Origin: Paenibacillus ginsengarvi
Lineage (GTDB): Bacteria > Bacillota > Bacilli > Paenibacillales > NBRC-103111
DNA length: 64,000 bases
Direction: 5' to 3'
NCBI RefSeq assembly: GCF_003626695.1
Contig: NZ_RBAH01000011.1
Location: 62,001-126,000, forward strand
Part shown: positions 45,135 to 54,087 of the stretch, in pieces
Numbering within the stretch: position 1 is the stretch's first letter
How the letters are laid out: each line of letters starts with the position of its first letter
Notes under the pieces: generated by a model
Told to the model about the DNA's origin: nothing
Databases searched by the model: none
Seen by the model: only the letters and a program-made list of their open reading frames with translations
Translations under genes and position numbers: made by a program

Positions 45135-45196
45135 TGTTCTCCCCCAGCACATTCGCTTATAATGTTCCATATTACGCGTTCGAAGGGGAATATTCA

Positions 45197-45505
45197 ATGA
45201 GCTATAGGAACAGCCGTGAGATGGAAGAAGAGATCATCCGCAATTACGAGCGCGATGAGCATATGATGATTCTTGTATTCGCCCAGTGGTGCGTCAACCA
45301 CGACCTGAATCCGGAGGAGCTATACAAGCAGGCTTACCCGGACCAGCAGGACAATCCGGTTTTGCAGCAAACGCTCGAGCTAGTCGTTCCGAAGGAAGAA
45401 GCCGGCGACATTCCGCATGATACGGTGCTTGGCGTGTTGTCGTTGTTCGGCAACGAAGAGCTGTCCTTCGTCGTAACCGAGCATATCGCCAAACTGCGGA
45501 AGTAG
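45197..45505 (+). CDS. Small conserved hypothetical protein
   Basis: 102 residues, soluble, acidic and helical, with no signal peptide or cysteine pair. MSYRNSREMEEEIIRNYERD starts after GGGG at 45197. It is divergent from the IF-3 paralogue with 62 bp between starts. I do not recognise the family. Confidence 0.7.
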   Translation: MSYRNSREMEEEIIRNYERDEHMMILVFAQWCVNHDLNPEELYKQAYPDQQDNPVLQQTLELVVPKEEAGDIPHDTVLGVLSLFGNEELSFVVTEHIAKLRK

Positions 45506-45532
45506 TTGTCCGAGGCAAGCCTCGCCCGGCAG

Positions 45533-47143
45533 CTAAAGCCCGGACAAAGCGAAATACTCCGCATCCCCTTCTTCAAAAAGCCAGCGCCCGTTAAACACAG
45601 GCCGGTAAAGCACATGCCCCGGTGTGACAGTCCGCAGCGATTTCGATGCGTCATCGTACTGATATAGCGCCGAATCGCTGCCGTTCCGATCCAATGAGAT
45701 CCAGAGCGGCGCTTCCTTCGTCCAGCCGGGGACGGGCGCAACCGGCTGCTCGAAGCTCCAGAACAGGCCGCTCTCCCGCTCCAGAGCAAGGATGGCGGCG
45801 GTCGGCGGAACGATAACCTGTTGCGGCGTGACCCATACCGGATCATTCAGCTCGGCGAGGCTCGTCACTCGCTGCAGCTCCCGCAGCGTACGGCTCTTCA
45901 TGTCGAGCAGCTTGTAGGCGGCCGCCGTCTTCCGGGGTTCGCTTCCTTCACACCGCCCCAGCCGGTAATACGCCACAATGGCCGCGTCCGGCTGCTCGAG
46001 CCAGCCGATTACATCGGCATACATTCCCTGCTCCGCCCCGGTCGCGATCTTCGCGACCGTTTTACCGTCCCGGTCCATGACATGCAGGTTTTGCGGAGCG
46101 ATGATACGAAGTCCGTCCTCCTGCACAAGGACCGCTTCCTCATTCTCATTGTCGGTGTACATATACACCGTATACGTCCCTTCCGGGTTCCAGATGTAAG
46201 CGGGATGCTGCTCCATGCCCCCCTCGTGCTTCGCCTCCGCCACCACTCGACCATTCAAGTCATACAGCCGGTTCTCGTACCAGAATCGATCTCCGCTTGG
46301 CGAAGGAACAATATGGAACAGCGGCCACGCATGGGAAAAACGGCCTTCGATGAATCGGACGGACTTGCCGGATAAATCGGCGCGCCACAATTTTCCGTCC
46401 CTGTAGCTGTTGATAAGAAGTACGCTTCCGTTCCCCCCCAACCATCTCGCTGCAAAAAAATCCGGACTGACATCGTCCGGCACCCGATCGAGCAGCACTT
46501 CGGAGGCGCCTGACACCAAATCGACCGCTTCGATCCGGTAACGGAATGCCGAATCATCGCTCGAATCCGCAACAACCGCAACGACGACAAGCCGGCCATC
46601 GGGAGCGAATCCGGCTGGCCCTGCTATCGAATCGACCGAATACACATCCCGAATCGTCGCGTTTATAAGCGGAACGACGCGAATCTGCCGCGAATCGGGC
46701 CGAACGATAACGGCGTCCTGCCGGTAAACGGAAACCGAACCGTCCTCTGTCACGTTTTCGTACCGGCGAACAATATGCACCATAGACTCGCTGCCATCCC
46801 AGGCAAAAGACTCCTTGACGAACGGCTGACCGGGCCCGTCGAATACAAGGCGAAATCCGTTTGACCGGCTTACGCTCTGCACGTTCAGACTCTGCAAGCC
46901 AAGTGGCTTCCAATCCGTGCGTTCAGCCGCATAGGCCCCTTCCTGTTCGTCACGCGCAGGCGAGCCGATACCATTCCCGGCCAAAACTGCCGGGCTTTTC
47001 AAGCCGAAAACGCCCCGAATACCCGATTCAGAGGATACCACGGCAGCTTTTACATCCAAAGCGGTATAGCTGCTGCCGCCAAACCCGGCCGCCAGGACAG
47101 GCAGCGAAGCTAACGCAATCGTAGCAAACCATTGTCTCTTCAT
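45533..47143 (-). CDS. Secreted protein of unknown function, probable beta-propeller
   Basis: 536 residues. Signal peptide MKRQWFATIALASLPVLAAG, no lipobox. The rest is beta-rich with blade-like repeats (GPAGFAPDGRLVVVAVVADS, YIWNPEGTYTVYMYTDNENE) resembling TolB or WD40-like propellers. The frame is open to 47176, but GGGAGG sits before the ATG at 47143. Convergent with the small gene at 45197. Function unknown. Confidence 0.75.
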   Translation of the reverse strand: MKRQWFATIALASLPVLAAGFGGSSYTALDVKAAVVSSESGIRGVFGLKSPAVLAGNGIGSPARDEQEGAYAAERTDWKPLGLQSLNVQSVSRSNGFRLVFDGPGQPFVKESFAWDGSESMVHIVRRYENVTEDGSVSVYRQDAVIVRPDSRQIRVVPLINATIRDVYSVDSIAGPAGFAPDGRLVVVAVVADSSDDSAFRYRIEAVDLVSGASEVLLDRVPDDVSPDFFAARWLGGNGSVLLINSYRDGKLWRADLSGKSVRFIEGRFSHAWPLFHIVPSPSGDRFWYENRLYDLNGRVVAEAKHEGGMEQHPAYIWNPEGTYTVYMYTDNENEEAVLVQEDGLRIIAPQNLHVMDRDGKTVAKIATGAEQGMYADVIGWLEQPDAAIVAYYRLGRCEGSEPRKTAAAYKLLDMKSRTLRELQRVTSLAELNDPVWVTPQQVIVPPTAAILALERESGLFWSFEQPVAPVPGWTKEAPLWISLDRNGSDSALYQYDDASKSLRTVTPGHVLYRPVFNGRWLFEEGDAEYFALSGL

Positions 47144-47227
47144 CGTCGCCTCCCTACCGCTGGTAGTCTCTTCCATTATGTAGACGACGGAAGCATGGCA
47201 AAGTTGTGTGCAGCAGTTACATCATAG

Positions 47228-47258
47228 AAAAAAGCCCGGCAGCTCTTCAGCCTGCCGG
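47228..47258 (-). terminator. Terminator downstream of the SLH remnant
   Basis: CCGGCAG/CTGCCGG stem followed on the minus strand by a run of T. It lies just past the remnant stop, as for a former gene end. Confidence 0.75.
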
Positions 47259-47270
47259 ACCTTCTCACCC

Positions 47271-47399
47271 TTAATACGAAAAAATAAGTTTGGACATACG
47301 CAGCAGCAGCACAACCGCTTCCGCTCTTGTGGCCGGGGCATCCGGCTCGAAACCTTCCTGCTGCATCGTGTCAGAACGGCTTTCGAGCAGCTGCTGAAT
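47271..47399 (-). pseudogene. C-terminal remnant of an S-layer homology (SLH) protein
   Basis: 42 codons ending at TAA 47271. The segment FEPDAPATRAEAVVLLLRM is the diagnostic core of an SLH domain, which anchors proteins to cell-wall polymer. An in-frame stop (47400-47402) precedes it and no start or ribosome site exists, so the upstream gene has been lost. The rest of 47144-47575 holds only the two terminators. Confidence 0.75.
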
Positions 47400-47528
47400 T
47401 TAATTTATGACGGCTCCTTCTATACGTCAAGAACTAAATGGGAATTTTCGGGAAACCGGATTCGTTTAAACGTGGATCTGCGCAGAAACGCGCCACTCTA
47501 CTAGACTTACAAAACTTCTATACACGCC

Positions 47529-47568
47529 AAAAAGCTGCCCGACACCACACCAGCATCGGCAGCTTTTT
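47529..47568 (-). terminator. Terminator of the mupG-like gene
   Basis: AAAAAGCTGCC with GGCAGCTTTTT, T run on the minus strand, just past the stop. Confidence 0.85.
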
Positions 47569-47575
47569 CTCATAT

Positions 47576-48664
47576 TTATGAATGGCCTTTAACGGAAACG
47601 AATCTGTACTTCGTGCCCGAGCCGATCTGCCGAAGCAGCGGCCGGTCCTCCGGGATAACCCGTCCGAGCACATTCACCCGCTCATCGGCGGGCAGATCGG
47701 TTCGCGTAACTTGCACCTCGCCGAAATAGCGGATGTAGCGCGAATTGTCCATCGTCACCGTACCGACCGGCCGCTCGTGCGTATAACGCGGCACGGGATC
47801 GAAGCTGTGCTCCCGCACGAACGGCCGGCCGAGCGGCGTCCGGATCACTTGCTCCGCGCCGTCCCATGGATTCGTATGCACGGTGCTCAGGAGCGGGAGC
47901 AGTGGCTCCTGCAGTGGCTCCAACCACTGCACCCGCAGCTCGATAAGGCCGGAGACAGCCTGCTGCGCCACCCGCCAATCTTCCTCAGACGGAGCCGGAT
48001 CGCCGAAGTACACGATATCGGCGAGCCCCTCCGCCGCAAGCTCCGCGGCCGCCTCGGCGGTCCGCATTCGGCGATGCGCCTCTACCGTCGGCAACCCCTC
48101 GAAGAGCGGAGCACGCGGCTCCTTAAGCGAAGGAAGGAAACCGCCCGTTTTCATCCCGTACTCCCGGAACATCCGGTTTTGCCGCCGGTAAAAGTCGAGC
48201 GACACGCCGGTTTCCCGCCGGGGATAAAAATTGTGGATAGCAATGAGCCGCTCGAGCGGTATGCCTTCCTTCTCCAGCCGCTGCACCTCGTCCCGGTTCA
48301 TCGCACCGGCGTTGATCTGGAACGTAAAGCCGCCGGCGCGAATGATCCGCACCGTTTCTTCCATAGTAAAGCCGTGATCGAGCCGGAGCGTCTCGATGCC
48401 GAGCCTCGCCAGCGGCGCCATGTTCTCCGGGTCCGCTCCGAACTCGGCAAGCGACGCCCGGCTCACATCGGCGGCGATGCTCATCCCGGCGTTCGCCGCC
48501 CGCTCCAGCAGCCTCCGCACCTCCTGCCAACCCTCCACCTGGGCCTCGGGCAAGTGGAGCGAGGTGAACAGATGGCGGCAGGAGAGGCGGATCGCTTCGT
48601 CCAGATGCCGCTCGGCATCCGTTATGCCAAGCGTGGGATAAATCGATTGTCCAAGTTCAGTCAA
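47576..48664 (-). CDS. mupG: MupG-like 6-phospho-N-acetylmuramidase (DUF871, GH170)
   Basis: 362 residues, the normal DUF871 length: an N-terminal TIM barrel and a C-terminal cyclophilin-like domain. Visible family segments are the N-terminal GQSIYPTLG, LRLDHGFTMEE, IAIHNFYPRRETGVSLDFYR and PLGRPFVREHSFDPVPRYTH. MupG cleaves MurNAc-6P-GlcNAc in cell-wall recycling. The start is a TTG with AGGAGG ten bases upstream. It is the last gene of a run with Rieske and amidohydrolase genes; no murP or murQ is present, so the cellular substrate may differ. Confidence 0.85.
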   Translation of the reverse strand: MTELGQSIYPTLGITDAERHLDEAIRLSCRHLFTSLHLPEAQVEGWQEVRRLLERAANAGMSIAADVSRASLAEFGADPENMAPLARLGIETLRLDHGFTMEETVRIIRAGGFTFQINAGAMNRDEVQRLEKEGIPLERLIAIHNFYPRRETGVSLDFYRRQNRMFREYGMKTGGFLPSLKEPRAPLFEGLPTVEAHRRMRTAEAAAELAAEGLADIVYFGDPAPSEEDWRVAQQAVSGLIELRVQWLEPLQEPLLPLLSTVHTNPWDGAEQVIRTPLGRPFVREHSFDPVPRYTHERPVGTVTMDNSRYIRYFGEVQVTRTDLPADERVNVLGRVIPEDRPLLRQIGSGTKYRFVSVKGHS

Positions 48665-48686
48665 ACTGTTGCCGCCTCCTAATGGT

Positions 48687-49043
48687 TCAGCTTCCGATTA
48701 CGATGCCGATGTTTCCGTCCTGCACTTCCACCTTGTAGCTGCGGGTTCTCACTTTGTCGCTGAACAGCGACTTGCCCGTCTTGATGTCAAACTCCCAGCC
48801 GTGCCACGGACAACGAACGATTTCGCCGCCCCGGCCGTATTCGTACTCGTAAACGTCCGAGGGCAGGTTCGTGCCGCAAACCGCGCCGACGCAAAGCGGC
48901 GCGCCCAGATGGGGACAGTAGTTATGAAGGGCGTAATATTGCCCGTCGATCCGGTATATGCCGATCTCCCGGCCTTCCACATTCGCAATCGCGCGTCCGC
49001 CCTCCGGAATGTCGCTTGTTTTCATCACGTAATGAACCGGCAT
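48687..49043 (-). CDS. Rieske [2Fe-2S] protein
   Basis: 118 residues, one Rieske domain. Cluster ligands C43-P-H45 and C78-P-W-H81 are intact. Small Rieske proteins of this size serve as ferredoxins of ring-hydroxylating or other oxygenases, or as regulators. No oxygenase is adjacent, only an amidohydrolase on the same strand upstream and a MupG-like gene downstream (22 bp). RBS GGGAG. Confidence 0.9.
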   Translation of the reverse strand: MPVHYVMKTSDIPEGGRAIANVEGREIGIYRIDGQYYALHNYCPHLGAPLCVGAVCGTNLPSDVYEYEYGRGGEIVRCPWHGWEFDIKTGKSLFSDKVRTRSYKVEVQDGNIGIVIGS

Positions 49044-49070
49044 GGCTTCTCATCTCCCGCCTTTCTTTTA

Positions 49071-49165
49071 CCCCGCCAAGTGGAGCCCTAAGCTTCGAAG
49101 CCGGGGGCTCCCCCGAAAGGAACGGATTTAAGCTACAGAGGCTCTCATCGCTTTCGGGGGAATCG
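49071..49165. repeat. GC-ended palindromic repeat, family C, locus 1
   Basis: Two adjoining units on the minus strand: GATTCCCCCGAAAG...CTTTCGGGGGAGCCCCC, then GGCTTCGAAGCTTAGGGCTC with a CACTTGGCGGGG end. It lies between the Rieske and amidohydrolase genes. Confidence 0.7.
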
Positions 49166-49166
49166 G

Positions 49167-50225
49167 TTACGGCAGCTTATACAGCGCCCTCGCGTTTTCC
49201 GCAAAAATTTTACGCTTCGCCTCCGGCTTCAGCTTGCGCAAAATTTGCGTCGGCGCATCGAAGTCCCAATGCGGGTAATCGCTGGAAAACATCAATATAT
49301 TTTCGGCGTCGATCATATTGAACAGGTCGACCAGATGCTGCGGATCGTCCGGCTCCTCGATCGGCTGCGTCGACAAATAGCAGTGCTCGCGAATATATTC
49401 GCTCGGCAGCCGGGTCAGCCACGGAACCGTGGAGCGCAGCGCCTTGTAGTTTTTGTCCAGCCGCCACATGAGGCCCGGCAGCCAGGCGATGCCGCCTTCG
49501 GTCAGCACGACCTTCAGATTCGGGTATTTGACGAAAACGCCCTCGCATACCATGCTGACGAGATGGGTCATGAACATTTGCGACAAGCACGTATGCCATT
49601 CGATATACCGGGACGGGTAACCCGCGGCGGTCGGGGGAGTCGAGCTCCCCGCCCCTTCCGCGCCCGGATGAATCGCCAGCGGCAAGCCGTTTCGCTCGCA
49701 CGCCTCATAGATCGGGTGATAGTAGCGCTGGCCGAGCGGCATCCGCGCCGCGCTGGAGATGATGACCTCGACGATATCGGGATGGCCGCCGATCCGGTCG
49801 ATTTCGCGCGCAGCGAGATACGGGTCCTGCGTGGCGACCGCCATCGCCCCCTTGAACTTGCTGCTTTTGCTGAGCCACTCGGCGATCAAATAGTCGTTGT
49901 ACGCCGAGCAGATCGCAGCCGCGAAGTCCGCATCGTGGGTGGCGGAAATGTTATAAATGACGCCGGTCAGTATCGCATAGTCCATGTTATACGCTTCAAC
50001 GAGCTGCTTCAGCATAAATTCCGGGTCCGAGCCGGCTTTGCCGCCGCCCGGCGGAACGGAATCTCTTCGCAGGACGCCCACCGGCGAGTAATAGCCGGAG
50101 CCCGCCATCCCGATGCCGCTGGCCGCCACTCTGCTTTTCCACGGCTCGGGCAAGTAAGGGACGAATGCGGAATCGTTCTGTTCGTTATGGACATCTACGT
50201 CGATCACTCTGAAAGATTCGGACAC
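49167..50225 (-). CDS. Amidohydrolase (ACMSD/amidohydrolase_2-like TIM barrel)
   Basis: 352 residues. Metal-binding motifs of the amidohydrolase superfamily: VIDVDVHNEQ near the N-terminus, LAIHPGAEG, and a C-terminal SSDYPHWDFD. Such enzymes decarboxylate or hydrolyse cyclic acids, for example ACMSD or hydroxyphthalate-type decarboxylases. The open frame continues into a repeat upstream, but GAGGAGGAG lies six bases before a GTG at 50225, which is the start. It is followed by the Rieske gene, a pairing seen in aromatic catabolism. Confidence 0.88.
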   Translation of the reverse strand: MSESFRVIDVDVHNEQNDSAFVPYLPEPWKSRVAASGIGMAGSGYYSPVGVLRRDSVPPGGGKAGSDPEFMLKQLVEAYNMDYAILTGVIYNISATHDADFAAAICSAYNDYLIAEWLSKSSKFKGAMAVATQDPYLAAREIDRIGGHPDIVEVIISSAARMPLGQRYYHPIYEACERNGLPLAIHPGAEGAGSSTPPTAAGYPSRYIEWHTCLSQMFMTHLVSMVCEGVFVKYPNLKVVLTEGGIAWLPGLMWRLDKNYKALRSTVPWLTRLPSEYIREHCYLSTQPIEEPDDPQHLVDLFNMIDAENILMFSSDYPHWDFDAPTQILRKLKPEAKRKIFAENARALYKLP

Positions 50226-50246
50226 GGGAAGCTCCTCCTCAGGTTT

Positions 50247-50370
50247 GGGGGCTCCCCACAAAGTATTTGGAATAATCGATTCCCCCGAAAGTGACGTAAC
50301 CCTTCGCAGCTTAATCCGATTACTTTCGGAGGAGCCCCCTGTTTAGAAGCTTAAACTCCACTTTGTGGGG
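50247..50370. repeat. GC-ended palindromic repeat, family C, locus 2, one copy nested in another
   Basis: On the minus strand an outer unit begins CCCCACAAAGTGGAG at 50370 and ends TACTTTGTGGGGAGCCCCC at 50247. Between its halves lies a complete inner unit (50281-50340) in the opposite orientation. This looks like insertion of one copy into another. Confidence 0.72.
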
Positions 50371-50374
50371 TTAT

Positions 50375-51940
50375 TTACTTGCCGTAAGTGCGCTTGTAAG
50401 CCGTATTGTACATATTCAGCAGATCGTCGGAGCCGAGCTTTTTCGCCTGGTCGATAAACTGGGCGTACGTCGTATCGTTGATCGGCGTTTTGCCGGTAAC
50501 GAACTCGGTAATTTTTTGCTCCAGGAATTTGGTCAGAGCGCTCAACTTCGATTTTTCCAGTTCCAGCTCTTCTTTATTTTTCACGCTTGCCTTCGGAGCC
50601 AAAACGATGTACGGCGCATATTTCGTGTTGATCGCTTTGAGCTTGTCGCTTGCGCTCCGTTCCCAAGCTTCGCGAGACAACGCGTTGTTCAGATTGATCA
50701 GGTCGTACCAGACGCCGAAGTCACGGCGCAGCGGAACGTACGGGGCTTCGCCGAATTCCTTCATGAACACCGGCTTGCCGTTTTCGAGCGTATACGATTT
50801 GCCCTGGATGCCGAGCGCCAAATAGTTGGTGCCCTCTTCGCTCACCAGGTAATCGAGGAATTGCACGGCCCGGTCCTTGTCTTTCACCTTCGCCGATACG
50901 GCTCGGCCGGTAGAGCCTACGACGGCACGCGAGAACTGGTAGTTTTTGACGCCAGGCGCTGCGATCGGCAGGATGGCGTCGAGCTCGTAGTCGGCCGGAG
51001 CGCCCGCTTTTTTCGCGCTATCCGTAAGCGTGGAAAGGTTCGCCTTCCAGTAGTAGGATACGAGCGCCTTGCCCTTCATCATCCGCTCTTCCCATTGCGG
51101 ACCGGTCAAGAACGGATATTCCGGGTCGAGCAGCTTCTCGCTGTACAGCTTGTTCATGTAGACGATGGCGTCTTTGTACTTCGGCTCGTAAGGAGCAAAC
51201 GCGTATTTGTCGGTTTGCGGGTTCAGATTGTAGAAGCCTTGAATGCCCGTAAACATATTACCCATCACCGTATACAGCCCCACATCGCCCGTAACCGCAG
51301 ACGGTGAGTACGGATACGCGTCCGGGTATTTCTCCTTCAGCGCCTTCAAATACTGGTACAATTCGTCCGGGTTCGTAGGGTCTTTCAGCCCCAGCTTGCT
51401 CGTCAAGTCTTTGCGCACGAGCCAGACGAAGTTGAAGCCTTTGCCTTCGGCGTCTCCCTCCAGCACCGGGATCGTGTACAAACCGCCGTCCGCGCCCGTG
51501 GCCTGCGCCTTCGCTTCCGGGTATTTGTCAAAAAACTTTTTGATGTTCGGCGCTTTGTCGAGGTAATCTTTCAAGTTCAGGAACACTTTCTCCGGCCCGT
51601 TGTCCCGTCCTTCTTGTGTCGATACTTGAATGAAATCGGTTACGGAATTGGTGGCGATCATAATTTGCCGCTTCTCGGCAAGCCCCTCCGCGCTGACGAC
51701 CTGGAAGTCGACCTTGACGCCGGTTTTCGCTTCGATTTCTTTGAATATTTCCCAGTCCGTGCGAACTTTTCCTTCGGTGCGGTCATAGGCCAGCCATGTA
51801 AATGAGATAGGTTTCTTGGATGCCGCCTCCGGCGTTTTTCCATCGCCGGCGGGAGTATCCTTCGTACCGGAACCGGTACAGCCTGCGACGAGTCCTCCAA
51901 GCATGACCGTTGCGGCAATCGTTGCGATTCGTTTTTTCAC
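50375..51940 (-). CDS. LplA-type solute-binding lipoprotein
   Basis: 521 residues. Signal peptide with lipobox VAGC (Cys about 21), then the long LplA/YtcQ-type binding fold (FQVVSAEGLAEKRQIMIATN). GTG start after GGGAGG. It directly follows the two permease genes on the same strand, so here a complete import system (minus the shared ATPase) is present. Unlike the four type-1 paralogues it is not an orphan. Confidence 0.93.
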   Translation of the reverse strand: MKKRIATIAATVMLGGLVAGCTGSGTKDTPAGDGKTPEAASKKPISFTWLAYDRTEGKVRTDWEIFKEIEAKTGVKVDFQVVSAEGLAEKRQIMIATNSVTDFIQVSTQEGRDNGPEKVFLNLKDYLDKAPNIKKFFDKYPEAKAQATGADGGLYTIPVLEGDAEGKGFNFVWLVRKDLTSKLGLKDPTNPDELYQYLKALKEKYPDAYPYSPSAVTGDVGLYTVMGNMFTGIQGFYNLNPQTDKYAFAPYEPKYKDAIVYMNKLYSEKLLDPEYPFLTGPQWEERMMKGKALVSYYWKANLSTLTDSAKKAGAPADYELDAILPIAAPGVKNYQFSRAVVGSTGRAVSAKVKDKDRAVQFLDYLVSEEGTNYLALGIQGKSYTLENGKPVFMKEFGEAPYVPLRRDFGVWYDLINLNNALSREAWERSASDKLKAINTKYAPYIVLAPKASVKNKEELELEKSKLSALTKFLEQKITEFVTGKTPINDTTYAQFIDQAKKLGSDDLLNMYNTAYKRTYGK

Positions 51941-52013
51941 CTGGTTTGCCTCCCTTTACGTATATCGATTTGTATATGTTGCAGTGGATTCCGGGAACTT
52001 CCCGGCCCCGCGG

Positions 52014-52874
52014 CTAACCTTTGATACCGCCGATCATGGCGCCCTGCACGAAATATTTCTGAATAAACGGATACACGCACAGGATCGGCAAGGTGGCGAC
52101 GATGATTAAGGCGTACTTCATCGTTTGCAGCTGGCTGGCATCGCTTTCGGACGTAATTTTCGCCCCTGCCACCAAAATGTTGCGCAGCATAATTTGCAGC
52201 GGGTACATGCTGCGGTCGTTCAAGTAGATCAAGGCATCGAAGAACGCGTTCCACTGGCCGACGGCCGTATACAGGCCGATCGTAGCCATAACCGGCATCG
52301 ACAGCGGCAGCACGATGCGCAGCAGTACTTGAAACGATCCGCAGCCATCGATGGTGGCGGCATCCTCCAATTCCTCCGGCAGCCCTTCGAAAAAGGTGCG
52401 CATGATGAACAAATGCCAGGTGCTGACTAGCGTTGGCAGCACGATCGCCCATATCGAGTTCAGCAAACCGAGCTTTTGCACGACGAGGAACGTCGGAATC
52501 ATCCCGCCGCTGAACAGCATCGTGAAGGCCGCCATGAGCAATATGACTCTCCGGCCGGGCAGCCATTTTTTCGCCAGCGGGTACGCCATCGCGGCTGTGA
52601 CGATAAGCGTCAGCGCCGTGTGGACTACGGTATACCGCACCGTATTCCAGTAGCTGATCCATACGTCCGGATTGGCGACAATCGCTTTGTAGGCGTGAAG
52701 AGACACATCCTTGGGCAGCAGCAGCACTTTCCCGCTCGCCACCATCGCATCCGAGCTGATCGATGCGGAGAAGACGTACACCATCGGATACACCATGACG
52801 ATGATCAGTCCGATCATCAATAGCACGTTAATCGTGTCAAATAGTCTAGACGCCAGGCTGACTTGAATTTTCAT
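52014..52874 (-). CDS. Carbohydrate ABC transporter permease (YtcP/LplC-like)
   Basis: 286 residues, six membrane helices, with the permease EAA loop (EELEDAATIDGCGSFQVLLR). It is the second permease of the importer, nine bp after the first. RBS GGTGAGG. It works with the LplA-type binding protein and an ATPase encoded elsewhere (MsmX-like, known for this class). Confidence 0.93.
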   Translation of the reverse strand: MKIQVSLASRLFDTINVLLMIGLIIVMVYPMVYVFSASISSDAMVASGKVLLLPKDVSLHAYKAIVANPDVWISYWNTVRYTVVHTALTLIVTAAMAYPLAKKWLPGRRVILLMAAFTMLFSGGMIPTFLVVQKLGLLNSIWAIVLPTLVSTWHLFIMRTFFEGLPEELEDAATIDGCGSFQVLLRIVLPLSMPVMATIGLYTAVGQWNAFFDALIYLNDRSMYPLQIMLRNILVAGAKITSESDASQLQTMKYALIIVATLPILCVYPFIQKYFVQGAMIGGIKG

Positions 52875-52883
52875 GCGCTCACC

Positions 52884-53795
52884 TCACCATAAACTCGTAT
52901 CGGAATATTTGCGGACGATCCGGTTCGCCGTCACGACGAGGACGAAACCGATGGCGGACTGGAACAATCCAACCGCGGTAGCGAAGCTGAAGTCGGCGTC
53001 CAGAAGACCTCTCCGATAAACGAAGGTGTTGATGACGTCCGATGTTTCGTAGTTCATCGGGTTGTACAGCAGCAATATTTTCTGAAACCCTACTTCCATA
53101 AAGTGGCCGAGATTCAGCACGAACAAAATGATCATGACCGGCACCATGCCGATAAACGTAATATGGCGCATTTGCTGAAAGCGGTTCGCTCCGTCCATCT
53201 TCGCCGCCTCGTACAGCGTCGGATCAACTCCGGCGATGGCGGCCAAATACAGAATCGTTCCCCAGCCGACGCCCTGCCAGATGCCCGAGCCGACGAAGAT
53301 CGTCCGGAACCATTCCGGCAGTCCGAGAAACAAAATCGGCTCGATGCCGAACCATTTCACGAGCAGAAAGTTAATAATGCCCGACGTCGGGGACAAAAAC
53401 GTAATCATAATACCGGCAATGACGACCGTGGACAAAAAATGCGGCAAATAGCTGATCGTCTGCGCGATGCGCTTAAGCCATTTGAATCTCAGCTCGTGAA
53501 ACAGCAGCGCCAGAATGATCGGCGCGGGGAAGCCGAACAGCAGGTCGTACGCGTTCAGCATGACTGTATTGCGGATCAGCTTCCAAGCATCGGGCGTATT
53601 GAAGAAAAACTCGATAAAATGATCCAGCCCGACAAATTTGCTGCCGAGTATGCCGCGGCCGATCGAAAAGTTCTGGAAAGCAATAATGATTCCGTACATC
53701 GGCACGTACTTGAAAATGATGTAATATAAAATACCGGGGAGCATAAGCAGATAGAGTGCCTTATGCTTCTTTAACACATACAGGGTACGGGACAT
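52884..53795 (-). CDS. Carbohydrate ABC transporter permease (LplB-like)
   Basis: 303 residues, six helices, EAA loop TLYEAAKMDGANRFQQMRHI. The ATG at 53795 (MSRTLYVLKKHK) is the likely start; the upstream extension is hydrophilic and unlike the family. AGGAAG lies rather far (12 bases) upstream, so the start is somewhat uncertain. First gene of the permease-permease-binding protein series; a cre-like site lies just upstream. Confidence 0.92.
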   Translation of the reverse strand: MSRTLYVLKKHKALYLLMLPGILYYIIFKYVPMYGIIIAFQNFSIGRGILGSKFVGLDHFIEFFFNTPDAWKLIRNTVMLNAYDLLFGFPAPIILALLFHELRFKWLKRIAQTISYLPHFLSTVVIAGIMITFLSPTSGIINFLLVKWFGIEPILFLGLPEWFRTIFVGSGIWQGVGWGTILYLAAIAGVDPTLYEAAKMDGANRFQQMRHITFIGMVPVMIILFVLNLGHFMEVGFQKILLLYNPMNYETSDVINTFVYRRGLLDADFSFATAVGLFQSAIGFVLVVTANRIVRKYSDTSLW

Positions 53796-53816
53796 CGCTG
53801 CGCTGCACTTCCTTTC

Positions 53817-53830
53817 TGCAATCGTTTTCA
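53817..53830. promoter_or_regulatory. Candidate cre (CcpA) site upstream of the permease operon
   Basis: TGCAATCGTTTTCA (reverse TGAAAACGATTGCA) differs from the cre consensus at one position, 22 bp before the permease start. Confidence 0.5.
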
Positions 53831-53965
53831 AACTACTCGTTCCCGGTGTATCCCGGTGCAAGGCTAACTATACGCCGCTGGCCGGCGGGACGTAAAGATC
53901 GCATATTTTGGTAAAGTAGCCGTTATTGCGGGAGGCTAAAAACGCTGTAGCGGCGCGGGTTCGGA

Positions 53966-54003
53966 GGAAAAAAAGAAGACATCCGAAAAAACGGAGTCTT
54001 TTT
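53966..54003 (-). terminator. Terminator of the AraC sensor gene
   Basis: AAGAC(A)TCCG with CGGA(G)TCTT around an A/T loop, T run on the minus strand. The repeat unit at 54009-54067 lies between it and the AraC stop. Confidence 0.65.
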
Positions 54004-54008
54004 GAATA

Positions 54009-54067
54009 ACTCCACAAAGTGGAGGATAGTCTTCGAAGTGTGTTCCAAATACTTTGCGGGGAGCCCC
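54009..54067. repeat. GC-ended palindromic repeat, family C, locus 3
   Basis: CTCCACAAAGTGGAG ... CTTCGAAG ... TTCCAAATACTTTG then CGGGGAGCCCCG. It matches the interrupted outer unit at 50247-50370, here without an insertion. Confidence 0.7.
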
Positions 54068-54087
54068 GGAACTTAAGAAGCTTGATT

